A stretch of 64,000 nucleotides of DNA from Microbacterium terregens (GTDB taxonomy: Bacteria; Actinomycetota; Actinomycetes; Actinomycetales; Microbacteriaceae). Where the stretch lies: the NCBI RefSeq assembly GCF_039534975.1, contig NZ_BAAAWH010000001.1:434001-498000 (forward strand), read 5' to 3'. Below the pieces are notes generated by a model. The model worked only from the letters and a program-made list of their open reading frames with translations. It was not told the origin of the DNA and ran no database searches. Shown one piece after another: positions 8,361 through 15,960 of this stretch (position 1 is its first letter; the number at the start of each line of letters is the position of its first letter). The position numbers and the translations under genes were made by a program.

Positions 8361-8699
8361 CTAGCTCCCCCGGTAGGTCGAATAGGCGAACGGACTGAGC
8401 AGCAACGGCACGTGATAGTGCCGATCGGTCGCGTCGACGGTGAAGGTCACGGTGATGAGCGGATAGAAGGTCGGGATGTCTCGATCCGCGAAGTAGGCGC
8501 CCGTCCCGAACGTCAGGGCGTACATGCCCGGGTCCAAGCTCTCCGGACCCAGCGCCAGGCGACCGTCGGTGTCGGTGAAGCCCTGGGCGACTCCCGTCGT
8601 TCCGCCGCCGGGCAGGTACTGCGCGAGAGACACGACGACGTTCTCGGCCGGAGCGCCGGAGGAGGCGTCCAGCACGTGCGTGGTGAGGCGACTGGTCAT
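8361..8699 (-). CDS. 5-hydroxyisourate hydrolase
   Basis: 112 residues, a transthyretin-like protein that hydrolyses 5-hydroxyisourate to OHCU. The N-terminal TTHVLDASSGAPA supplies the catalytic His, and the protein ends in the family-defining Tyr-Arg-Gly-Ser. It lies between the OHCU decarboxylase (4-base gap) and urate oxidase (3-base gap), in the pathway order reversed along the operon. Confidence 0.95.
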   Translation of the reverse strand: MTSRLTTHVLDASSGAPAENVVVSLAQYLPGGGTTGVAQGFTDTDGRLALGPESLDPGMYALTFGTGAYFADRDIPTFYPLITVTFTVDATDRHYHVPLLLSPFAYSTYRGS

Positions 8700-8703
8700 G
8701 GGT

Positions 8704-9204
8704 TCATCCTTCCGCCAGTGACCCGCGCAGGCGCAAGAGCGCGATCTGAGCGAGCTGCGCCAGCGCCTCGGACGCCTCGGTCTCGTCGTCGTTGCGCATC
8801 CGTCGTTCCAGCTCCGCGAGGATCTCCTCCGGTGAGCGGCCCGCCGCCCGGATCAGGAAGACCCGACCGAAGCGCTCCTCGTAGGCGGTGTTGCCCGCGG
8901 CGATCGCCGCCGCCACGGCGGACGCGGCATCCGTCATCGCCGCCTGCTCCCGACGCGACACCGCGGCTTCGGCCCCGGCACCGGCGGGCGGTTGTCCGAT
9001 CCGCGGGTGGTGGGCGAGCGCGGCATCGAGGTCCGCTGTGCGCCACTGCGCTGCGAGCGCGCCGGCGCGGGTCGCGAGCTGGTCGATCGAGCCGTATGGT
9101 CGCGCCGCGACCACCGCGTGCACCCACGACGGAACCGCCGCCCATACGGCGACGACGGATGCCGCGTCCGCGGCATCCGCTGCGTTGAACTCGTCGAGGT
9201 TCAT
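8704..9204 (-). CDS. OHCU decarboxylase
   Basis: 166 residues; decarboxylates 2-oxo-4-hydroxy-4-carboxy-5-ureidoimidazoline to S-allantoin. The HHPRIGQPP motif and the C-terminal FLIRAAGRSPEEILAELERR with following N-D-E residues are diagnostic. The frame allows a GTG at 9210, but a TACGGT hexamer at 9211-9216 ends 6 bases before the ATG at 9204, so the ATG is preferred and the message is leaderless. First gene of the leftward urate operon; divergent from allantoinase. Confidence 0.92.
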   Translation of the reverse strand: MNLDEFNAADAADAASVVAVWAAVPSWVHAVVAARPYGSIDQLATRAGALAAQWRTADLDAALAHHPRIGQPPAGAGAEAAVSRREQAAMTDAASAVAAAIAAGNTAYEERFGRVFLIRAAGRSPEEILAELERRMRNDDETEASEALAQLAQIALLRLRGSLAEG

Positions 9205-9210
9205 GGCCAC

Positions 9211-9216
9211 ACCGTA
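9211..9216 (-). promoter_or_regulatory. -10 hexamer of the urate-degradation operon
   Basis: TACGGT on the minus strand, ending 6 bases before the ATG at 9204. It decides between two possible starts and marks the head of the four-gene operon. Confidence 0.5.
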
Positions 9217-9298
9217 CTCGCCGGGTTCCGGTCGTCGACGAGGGCGGGGCGTTCCGGCGCGCCGCCCGGCGGGGTGACGCCGGGAAACGCTCGCGCCC

Positions 9299-9304
9299 TA
9301 ACGT
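9299..9304 (+). promoter_or_regulatory. -10 hexamer of a leaderless promoter (allantoinase)
   Basis: TAACGT ends 6 bases before the ATG at 9311. The divergent urate operon promoter lies about 85 bases to the left, so one regulator could control both directions; I see no clear operator palindrome between them. Confidence 0.55.
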
Positions 9305-9310
9305 GGGGGC

Positions 9311-10651
9311 ATGGATGCCGTCCTCCCCGCCTCCCTGCGGGCGATCGCTGCGACGCGAGTGTTCACGGGGAGCGTGTTCGAACCGGCGACGGTCCGGATC
9401 GCCGACGGTCGCGTCGTCGGCGTGGACGGGTTCGACGCCGCAGCGCAGGTCGTGCTCTCGAACGACCGGGTCCTCATCCCCGGGCTGGTCGATTCGCACG
9501 TGCATCTGGACGAACCCGGGCGCACCGAGTGGGAGGGCTTCGCGACCGGGACCGCTGCGGCCGCGGCGGGCGGAGTCACGACCATCCTGGACATGCCGCT
9601 GAACAGCGTCCCCGTCACCACCACGGTCGGCGCGCTCGCCGCCAAGCGCGCGGCGGCGCGCGGCAAGCTGGCGGTCGATACGGGCTACTGGGGCGGCGCG
9701 GTCCCGGAGAATCTCGGATCGCTCGCGGCGCTCGCCGACGCCGGCGTCGTCGGGTTCAAGTGCTTCCTCTCGCCGTCCGGCATCGACGAGTTCGGATATC
9801 TGGATGCCGAGCAGCTCGAGCGCGCCCTCGCCGAGGTCGCTGCGCTCGACAGCGTGCTCATCGTGCACGCCGAAGACCCCGCACTCCTGCACACCCCCGC
9901 CCGCCTCGGTGTGCGCTACGCGGAGTTCGCCGCCTCCCGCCCACCGCTCAGTGAACGGTCGGCCATCCGCACGGTCATCGGCGCGGCGCAACGCACCGGC
10001 GCACGCGCCCACATCGTGCACGTCTCCGACGGCGGGTCACTCGATGAGATCCGCGCGGCGAAGGCGGCGGGCGTGCGACTGACCGCAGAGACGTGTCCGC
10101 ATTACCTGGCTCTGCGCGCCGAAGACGTGCCCGACGGGGCCGCCGCGTTCAAGGCGTGCCCGCCGATCCGCGGCGGCGACAATCGCGAGCTGCTCTGGAC
10201 CGGAGTCCTGGACGGAACGATCGACGCCGTCGTCAGCGACCACTCCCCGTGCCCCGCCGCGATGAAGCAGCGCGGCGGTGGCGACTTCGCGCAGGCATGG
10301 GGCGGCATCTCCGGGCTGCAGACCGGGCTCGCGGCGGTCTGGACCGAGGCCCGGGCGCGCGGCATCCCCCTCGAGACCCTCCTGCCCCTGCTGACGACGG
10401 GCCCCGCGCGCATCGCCGGTCTCGCCGACCGCGGTCGCATCGCCGTGGGCGCCCCGGCACACCTGGTGGTGCTGAGCCCGGACACACTGTTCACCGTCGA
10501 CGCTTCGCGGCTGGAGTACCGGAACCCGATCTCGCCGTGGGATGGCAAGGTGCTCGCGGGCGTCGTGGAGGCGACCTATCTCGCGGGAGAGCGCGCGTAC
10601 GGCCGGAGCGACGGCATCGGCCCGCGTCGCGGCCAGGAGATCCTGCTCTAG
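9311..10651 (+). CDS. allB: allantoinase
   Basis: 446 residues, close to the family length. A binuclear-zinc amidohydrolase that opens allantoin to allantoate. Visible landmarks are LVDSHVHLDEPG (metal His pair), VVGFKCFLSPSG with the carboxylated Lys, LIVHAEDP, AHIVHVSDGG and VVSDHSPCP with the catalytic Asp. It is transcribed divergently from the operon that makes its substrate. No allantoate-processing amidohydrolase follows it, which is unusual. Confidence 0.93.
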   Translation: MDAVLPASLRAIAATRVFTGSVFEPATVRIADGRVVGVDGFDAAAQVVLSNDRVLIPGLVDSHVHLDEPGRTEWEGFATGTAAAAAGGVTTILDMPLNSVPVTTTVGALAAKRAAARGKLAVDTGYWGGAVPENLGSLAALADAGVVGFKCFLSPSGIDEFGYLDAEQLERALAEVAALDSVLIVHAEDPALLHTPARLGVRYAEFAASRPPLSERSAIRTVIGAAQRTGARAHIVHVSDGGSLDEIRAAKAAGVRLTAETCPHYLALRAEDVPDGAAAFKACPPIRGGDNRELLWTGVLDGTIDAVVSDHSPCPAAMKQRGGGDFAQAWGGISGLQTGLAAVWTEARARGIPLETLLPLLTTGPARIAGLADRGRIAVGAPAHLVVLSPDTLFTVDASRLEYRNPISPWDGKVLAGVVEATYLAGERAYGRSDGIGPRRGQEILL

Positions 10652-10669
10652 CTGCGCCCCGTCCGCCCG

Positions 10670-10734
10670 GAATCCCGCGTGCACGGCAGTGGCCTTGGGG
10701 AGGACCACCGGTCCGCTCTGCCTCTGCGGGATTC
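10670..10734. terminator. nested hairpin between convergent genes
   Basis: Three nested stems share one axis: GAATCCCGC (10670-10678) with GCGGGATTC (10726-10734), GGCAG (10685-10689) with CTGCC (10718-10722), and GGACC (10702-10706) with GGTCC (10710-10714). It lies between convergent allantoinase and the dehydrogenase gene, so it probably terminates both. No long T run is present on either side. Confidence 0.7.
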
Positions 10735-11659
10735 AGCTCTCGTGCACGACGTTCAGCGGCGGCTCGCCGGCCAGCATCCGCTCGATCTGGGCGCGGATCA
10801 GCCGGACGGTGCGCGGCCGCATCGCGCTGGACGCACCGCCGACGTGCGGGGTGATCAGCACGCCGGGCAGCGTCCACAGCGGATGGTCGGCGGGCAGCGG
10901 CTCGGGGTCGGTGACATCGAGCGCTGCGCGGATGCGTCCGCGGGTGGCGTGGTCGACGAGCGCCTCCGTGTCGATGAGGCCGCCGCGCCCCACGTTCACG
11001 ACCAGCGCGCCGTCGGGCAGCGCCGACAGGACCGCGTCATCGATGATCCGCCGCGTCGCGTCGCCACCCGGGAGGGTCACGATGACGACCTCGGCGTGCG
11101 GAAGCAGGTCGAACAGCTCGTCCACGGCGTGCACCGGCATCCCGTCCTCCACCCGGGCGCGGGAGGCGACCACGGTGAGGTCGACCTCGAACGGCGCGAG
11201 GCGCGCCGCGACCGCCTTTCCGACGCCGCCGTACCCGAGCAGCAGCACCCGGCGATCGGCCAGGCTGTCCGAGAACTCGGACGCCCAGCGACCCTCGTCC
11301 TGGGCGCGGACGAACGTCGGCAGATGGCGCTGCGCGGCGAGGGTGAGCGCGATCGCGAGCTCGGCGGTCGATGCCTCGTGCACCGACGCGGCGTTGGCGA
11401 ACACCAGACCGGGCGGCAGGGCGTCGGCGACGCCGTCGTACCCGATCGACTGGCCCTGCACCAGGCGCGTCCGCACTTCGGCCAGTCGCGGGAGCGCTTT
11501 GCCGATCGCCATGTACGGCGGCACCACGATGTCGATGGCCTCCCGCGGGGGCGCTGCGAGCATGGTCCAGACCAGGACCTCGACGCCCTCGGGTACGGGC
11601 CGCAGCGCGGCGGCGAGCTCTTCGTTGGGAACGGACACGACAAGCGATGGGGTGCTCAC
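10733..11659 (-). CDS. D-isomer-specific 2-hydroxyacid dehydrogenase
   Basis: 308 residues. NAD(P)-dependent reductase/dehydrogenase acting on 2-oxo or 2-hydroxy acids. The nucleotide-binding VLLLGYGGVGKAVAARL, the catalytic Arg in VNVGRGGLID, the acidic DVTDPEPLP and the catalytic His in ITPHVGG are all present in order. Which acid it uses is unknown. Its place inside a pathway that ends in glyoxylate makes a glyoxylate/hydroxypyruvate reductase role plausible, but this is inference. The GTG start has TAGCGT 6 bases upstream. Confidence 0.85.
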   Translation of the reverse strand: MSTPSLVVSVPNEELAAALRPVPEGVEVLVWTMLAAPPREAIDIVVPPYMAIGKALPRLAEVRTRLVQGQSIGYDGVADALPPGLVFANAASVHEASTAELAIALTLAAQRHLPTFVRAQDEGRWASEFSDSLADRRVLLLGYGGVGKAVAARLAPFEVDLTVVASRARVEDGMPVHAVDELFDLLPHAEVVIVTLPGGDATRRIIDDAVLSALPDGALVVNVGRGGLIDTEALVDHATRGRIRAALDVTDPEPLPADHPLWTLPGVLITPHVGGASSAMRPRTVRLIRAQIERMLAGEPPLNVVHES

Positions 11660-11665
11660 CGTTCC

Positions 11666-11671
11666 ACGCTA
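11666..11671 (-). promoter_or_regulatory. -10 hexamer of a leaderless promoter (hydroxyacid dehydrogenase)
   Basis: TAGCGT on the minus strand, ending 6 bases before the GTG at 11659. Confidence 0.5.
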
Positions 11672-11768
11672 CCCGCGGCGCCGGAGCGGGTCGGCGCGCT
11701 TCCGTCCTGCGGGCAGGCGACGGGGCTACTGTCGCGGAAGCAGCGCGGCTCGCGCGGAGGAGGCAGTC

Positions 11769-12200
11769 ATGGTTCCCGAGATCAACTACTGGGCGGTCCT
11801 GATCGCGACAGCCTCGAGCATGGTCGTCGGATCGATCTGGTACACGCCGAAGGTGTTCGGGACGAGATGGGCGAAGCTCGCGAACGTCGACCTGAACCGC
11901 CCGGGGGCCTCGGCGGTGGTGCCGATCCTGATCACGGTCGTGGTGAGCTTCCTCACGGCGTGGGTCCTGGCCGGAGCGACCGCGATCGCGTGGCACTTCT
12001 ACGGCGGCGGCTTCCTGCTCGCGGCCATCGTCACGGCGGTGGCGCTGTGGGCCGGATTCACCGCGGCGCGGTTCATCACCCACGACGTGTTCGAAGGTCG
12101 CCCGTCGGCGCTGACGGTGATGAACATCGGGCACGAGCTGGTCACGGTGCTGATCATGGCCGTGATCATCGGCGTCTGGCCCCCGGCCGGAACCGTCTGA
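11769..12200 (+). CDS. DUF1761-type integral membrane protein
   Basis: 143 residues with about four hydrophobic helices: NYWAVLIATASSMVVGSIWY, then VVPILITVVVSFLTAWVL, a third near GGFLLAAIVTAVALWAGF, and a last in ELVTVLIMAVIIG. The N-terminal helix followed by W-Y-TPKVFG and the H-D-V-F-E-G loop match the DUF1761 family, whose function is unknown. The ATG at 11769 is chosen because GGAGGAGG sits just upstream. It ends 45 bases before the convergent ureidoglycine aminohydrolase gene. A link with purine catabolism is possible only by position. Confidence 0.8.
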   Translation: MVPEINYWAVLIATASSMVVGSIWYTPKVFGTRWAKLANVDLNRPGASAVVPILITVVVSFLTAWVLAGATAIAWHFYGGGFLLAAIVTAVALWAGFTAARFITHDVFEGRPSALTVMNIGHELVTVLIMAVIIGVWPPAGTV

Positions 12201-12245
12201 CCCACCCCGACCGCGAGACGGTCCGTCGACGCGGCCGCGCCGCCC

Positions 12246-13055
12246 TCAGGTGAGCCGGATCTGACGGTTGACGTCCTTGTAGAGCAGGTAGCGGAACGGA
12301 CCGGGCCCGCCGGCGTAGCAGGCCTGCGGGCAGAACGCGCGCAGCCAGAGGAAGTCGCCCGCCTGGACCTCGACCCAGTCGCCGTTCAGCCGGTAGACGC
12401 CCTTGCCCTCCAGCACGAACAGTCCGTGCTCCATGACATGGGTCTCGGCGAAGGGAATCGACCCGCCCGGCTGGAAGGTGACGATGTTCACGTGCATGTC
12501 GTGGGCGAGGTCGTCCGGGTCGACGAACCGCGTCGTGGCCCACACCCCGTCGGTGCCCGGCATCGGTGCGGGTGCGACATCCTGGTCGCGTGTGACGAAG
12601 GATGCCGGGTGCATCCCCTCCAGCGGTTCGTACGCCTTGCGGATCCAGTGGAACGTCGTGACCTCGTCCCCCGCGTTGGCGAGCGACCACTCCTCCCCGG
12701 CCGCGAGGTACGCGTAACCGCCGGCCTCCAGCTCGTGAAGGCGCCCGGCCAGCGTGAGCGTGAGGCGGCCGGCGGTGACGAAGACGACGCCCTGGACCCC
12801 GGGTTCGCGCTCGGGGCGCTCGGCACCGCCGCCGGGCCCGATCTCGACGATGATCTGCGAGAAGGTGGTCGAGAATCCCGCGATCGGGCGGGCGAGGATC
12901 CACGAGCGCGTTCCGCTGAAGCCCGGCAGGTTGCTCGTGACGATGTCTCGCAGCACGCCGCGCGGGATGACCGTGTACGCCTCCGTCACGATGGCACGAT
13001 CGGTCAGCAGCGCGGTCTGAGGCGGCAGACCGCCGGTCGGGGTGAAATAGCTCAT
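12246..13055 (-). CDS. (S)-ureidoglycine aminohydrolase
   Basis: 269 residues with two cupin halves, as in YlbA/UGHY, the manganese enzyme that releases ammonia from ureidoglycine to give ureidoglycolate. The first cupin contains VTAGRLTLTLAGRLHELEAGGYAYLAAG, the second HVMEHGLFVLEGKGVYRLNGDW and PQACYAGGPGPFRYLLYKDV near the C-terminus. Its ATG overlaps the stop of the upstream aldolase-like gene by four bases (ATGA), so the two are translationally coupled. Its substrate requires an allantoate amidohydrolase, which is not encoded in this window. Confidence 0.92.
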   Translation of the reverse strand: MSYFTPTGGLPPQTALLTDRAIVTEAYTVIPRGVLRDIVTSNLPGFSGTRSWILARPIAGFSTTFSQIIVEIGPGGGAERPEREPGVQGVVFVTAGRLTLTLAGRLHELEAGGYAYLAAGEEWSLANAGDEVTTFHWIRKAYEPLEGMHPASFVTRDQDVAPAPMPGTDGVWATTRFVDPDDLAHDMHVNIVTFQPGGSIPFAETHVMEHGLFVLEGKGVYRLNGDWVEVQAGDFLWLRAFCPQACYAGGPGPFRYLLYKDVNRQIRLT

Positions 13056-14356
13056 GCGGAGTCCTCGCGGGGATCGGTTCGGGAGACGGGTCGCGGGTGG
13101 GCGAGCGCGATCAGCGCCTCGTGCCCGATGCCGGTCTCGGCGATGACGTCGTCGGTGTCGAGGGCTCCGCACTGCACGCCGCGGACGACGAACCAGGCCA
13201 GTGCCCGTGCCGTCGCGGGCTCGTCGAGCACCGTGCCCGGGCTGCGCTCGATGTAGGCGCGCAGCCTTTCCGCCGCCTGAGGATAGCCCTCGCGATAGAA
13301 CGCGTACGTGGCGAGGTACCGCGTCAGCAGTTGATGCGGATGCAGGTCCCAACCCTGGAAGAAACCGCGCTCCAGTGATCGGCGCACGAGTCGGGCGTGC
13401 AGCATCCATGCCTCGATGGCCCGGTCGCCGATGGGCAGCACGTTGGTCGAGCCGTCCGACAGCCGGATGCCGGTGCCGGCCACCGCGAGCTGCATGAGCT
13501 CCTTGGCCAGATCGGCGGCGGGATGATCCAGTGACTGGTGGTGCGCGGATATCCCGAGCGCGGCCGTGTAGTCATAGGTGCCGAAGTGCAGTGAAGTGAT
13601 CCGCCCGGCTCCCGCCCGTGGCAGAAGGGCGAGCGGCGACCTGCCGTCGGCGCCCAGGACCACCTGCGGCGTCTCGATCTGCACCTCGAAGCGCACGCTG
13701 CCCTCGGTCAGCCCGTGCGCACCCTCGAGCGCAGCGGCGACGTCGGCCATCGCCGCCACCTGGGCCGCCGTGGTCACCTTCGGGAGCGTGAGCGCCAGAC
13801 CGCCGGGCAGGCCGCCTGCCTCCACGAGACCACTGAGGAAAAGGTCGAGGGTGCGCAGACCGCGGGCGCGGGTGGACTTTTCGAGGGACTTGAACCGGAT
13901 GCCGATGAACGGAGGCGCCGCACTCGAGCGCACCGCCTCGATCACGCGAGCGGCCGCGCCGACCGCGTCGGCGTCTTCCACCGCATCGCCGCGGTCACCG
14001 TAGCCGTCCTCGAAGTCGAGCCGCAGGTCTTCGATGGGCTCTCGCTCGAGCTTCGCGCGAACGCGCGGGACCACGTCGGTGACCAGTTCCGGAGTCAGGC
14101 CGACGTGCGCGGCGAGAGCGTCCAGACCGCCGACCGCCTCGGCCGCGGCGAGGGCGGCCGCTCCCCACTCCGCGGGGAGGCCCGGGTGATACCGGTCCGC
14201 GGGGACGTAGGCGGTGTGCACCGGTTGACGCGACCCGTCGTCACCGCGGTACGCCGAGCGCAGCAGGTCGTCGGTGCCCTGCAGGGCCGCGTCCACGCGG
14301 GCCAGATCCGCCGCGGTGAGAACACCGTCACGGGCGCGAGCGAGGTCGGCGGTCAT
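13052..14356 (-). CDS. citrate-lyase/malate-synthase-like aldolase (DUF6986 type)
   Basis: 434 residues. The pattern is that of the HpcH/HpaI and CitE TIM-barrel C-C lyases: RLDFEDGYGDRGD, then GIRFKSLEKSTRARGL, LALTLPKVTT, the metal-binding Glu in VRFEVQIETPQ and the Asp in LHFGTYDYTAALG. I believe this is the DUF6986 family, annotated only as aldolase. It is translationally coupled to ureidoglycine aminohydrolase, so a substrate in ureide/glyoxylate metabolism is likely. A condensation or cleavage involving glyoxylate is a reasonable guess, not shown. The frame is open upstream to 14443, but the ATG at 14356 has a GAGGAG site and fits the conserved start. Confidence 0.8.
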   Translation of the reverse strand: MTADLARARDGVLTAADLARVDAALQGTDDLLRSAYRGDDGSRQPVHTAYVPADRYHPGLPAEWGAAALAAAEAVGGLDALAAHVGLTPELVTDVVPRVRAKLEREPIEDLRLDFEDGYGDRGDAVEDADAVGAAARVIEAVRSSAAPPFIGIRFKSLEKSTRARGLRTLDLFLSGLVEAGGLPGGLALTLPKVTTAAQVAAMADVAAALEGAHGLTEGSVRFEVQIETPQVVLGADGRSPLALLPRAGAGRITSLHFGTYDYTAALGISAHHQSLDHPAADLAKELMQLAVAGTGIRLSDGSTNVLPIGDRAIEAWMLHARLVRRSLERGFFQGWDLHPHQLLTRYLATYAFYREGYPQAAERLRAYIERSPGTVLDEPATARALAWFVVRGVQCGALDTDDVIAETGIGHEALIALAHPRPVSRTDPREDSA

Positions 14357-14481
14357 GCGATGACGGCTCCTCGCTGTGCTGGATCGCGCCGTGCGACGAC
14401 GGAGTGTTCCCTCATGGTGTCTCACGCGCCCGCCGCCCGCCACCCTGAGCGTCGTACAATCGCGAAAAGAGGAGCTCCCCC

Positions 14482-15960
14482 GTGGATGACATCGTCGTTA
14501 CCGTCAATGGGCTGCGCCGCACGCTGGATGGCGTGCCGGTGCACACCACCGCGCTCGACTGGCTGCGCGCCACCGGTCTGCCCGGCAGCAAGGAGGGGTG
14601 CGCCGAAGGCGAGTGCGGCGCGTGCGCCGTCCTGCTGGCCACCCCGGCGGCCGACGGCGGCACCGCGTGGACGTCGGTCAACTCCTGTCTGGTGCCGGTG
14701 TACGCGCTGAGCGGCCAAGAGGTCATCACGGCTGAGGGACTGGGAACGCCCGACGCGCTGCACCCCGTGCAGGCCCGCCTCGCCGAGGGTGGCGGTTCGC
14801 AGTGCGGCTACTGCACGCCCGGTTTCGTCTGCAGCATGGCCGGTGAGTACTACCGCGCCGATCGCGGGCCCTCCGACGGACCCGGCGACGACGGCACGGC
14901 GCCGGACACGGAGCACGGCGCGAACGGGTTCGATCTGCACGCCCTGAGCGGCAACCTCTGCCGCTGCACCGGCTACCGTCCGATCCGCGATGCCGCGTAT
15001 GCGTTGGGGATGCCGGAGGCCGACGACCCGCTCGCCGCGCGTCGTGCGCACGGCGCGCCCGCGCCGGTGCCTACCGACGTGAGTCTCGGCGGCTCCCGCT
15101 TCGTGCGGCCCGCCTCACTCGCTGCCGCGCTGTCGCTGCTGCGCGACGAGCCCCACGCGCGCCCCGTGGCGGGGGCGACGGACTGGGGTGTGGAGGTGAA
15201 CCTCCGCGGGGCGCGCGCACCGTTCGTTCTCGCCATCGATCGACTCGACGAGCTCCGCACGCTGAGGATCGGCGCCGAGTCGATCGAGATCGGCGCGGCA
15301 CTGACGCTGTCGGAGGTCGAACGCGGCCTCGCCGGCCGAGTGCCCCTGCTGGCGGAGCTGCTGCCCCAGTTCGCCTCCCCGCTCATCCGCAACAGAGCCA
15401 CGATCGGCGGCAATCTCGGCACCGGTTCCCCCATCGGAGATCTCAGCCCTGCGCTGCTCGCCCTCGATGCCCGCGTCGTGCTCGCCTCCGCAGAAGGTGA
15501 GCGCGAAGTCGATCTCGCCGTGTACTACACCGGTTACCGCGAATCCGTGCGGCATCGCGATGAGCTGATCCGTGCGGTCCGGGTGCCGCTGCCCCAGGCC
15601 GATCTCACCGCGTTCCACAAGGTCGCCAAACGCCGGTTCGACGACATCTCGAGCGTGGCGATCGCCTTCGCCATCGACATCCGCGACGGTCTGGTCACCG
15701 GGGCGCGGATCGGCCTGGGCGGGGTCGCCGCCACTCCGATCCGCGCGTATGACACCGAGCGGATGCTGGTGGGTGAGGCCTGGAACACCGCCACGATCCG
15801 CGCCGCCGCCGCCGTGCTGGGCGCCGAGGGCTCCCCCCTGTCGGATCACCGGGCGAGTGCGGAGTATCGCGCGCTCATGCTGAGCCACGCGCTGCTGAAG
15901 CTCCACGCCGCCGCCCCGCGCGGTCGCGAGACCGGGCAGCCTGCGGAGGTGTCGGCATGA
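14482..15960 (+). CDS. xdhA: xanthine dehydrogenase, iron-sulfur and FAD subunit
   Basis: 492 residues fusing a plant-type 2Fe-2S domain, a second 2Fe-2S domain and an FAD domain. Cluster ligands are seen in GCAEGECGACAVL, QCGYCTPGF and NLCRCTGYRP. The FAD part carries RPVAGATDWGVEVNL and IRNRATIGGNLGTGSPIGDL. A short acidic, Gly-rich insert (about residues 131-150) separates the ferredoxin-like parts. It carries electrons from the molybdenum site of XdhB to NAD+. GTG start with AGAGGAG seven bases upstream and a TACAAT at 14455-14460. The next gene overlaps by four bases. Confidence 0.93.
   Translation: MDDIVVTVNGLRRTLDGVPVHTTALDWLRATGLPGSKEGCAEGECGACAVLLATPAADGGTAWTSVNSCLVPVYALSGQEVITAEGLGTPDALHPVQARLAEGGGSQCGYCTPGFVCSMAGEYYRADRGPSDGPGDDGTAPDTEHGANGFDLHALSGNLCRCTGYRPIRDAAYALGMPEADDPLAARRAHGAPAPVPTDVSLGGSRFVRPASLAAALSLLRDEPHARPVAGATDWGVEVNLRGARAPFVLAIDRLDELRTLRIGAESIEIGAALTLSEVERGLAGRVPLLAELLPQFASPLIRNRATIGGNLGTGSPIGDLSPALLALDARVVLASAEGEREVDLAVYYTGYRESVRHRDELIRAVRVPLPQADLTAFHKVAKRRFDDISSVAIAFAIDIRDGLVTGARIGLGGVAATPIRAYDTERMLVGEAWNTATIRAAAAVLGAEGSPLSDHRASAEYRALMLSHALLKLHAAAPRGRETGQPAEVSA

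Noticed and set aside
6333..9188. 951-codon plus-strand open frame opposite the urate genes
   Set aside because: Antisense to guaD, urate oxidase, HIU hydrolase and OHCU decarboxylase, all clearly real.
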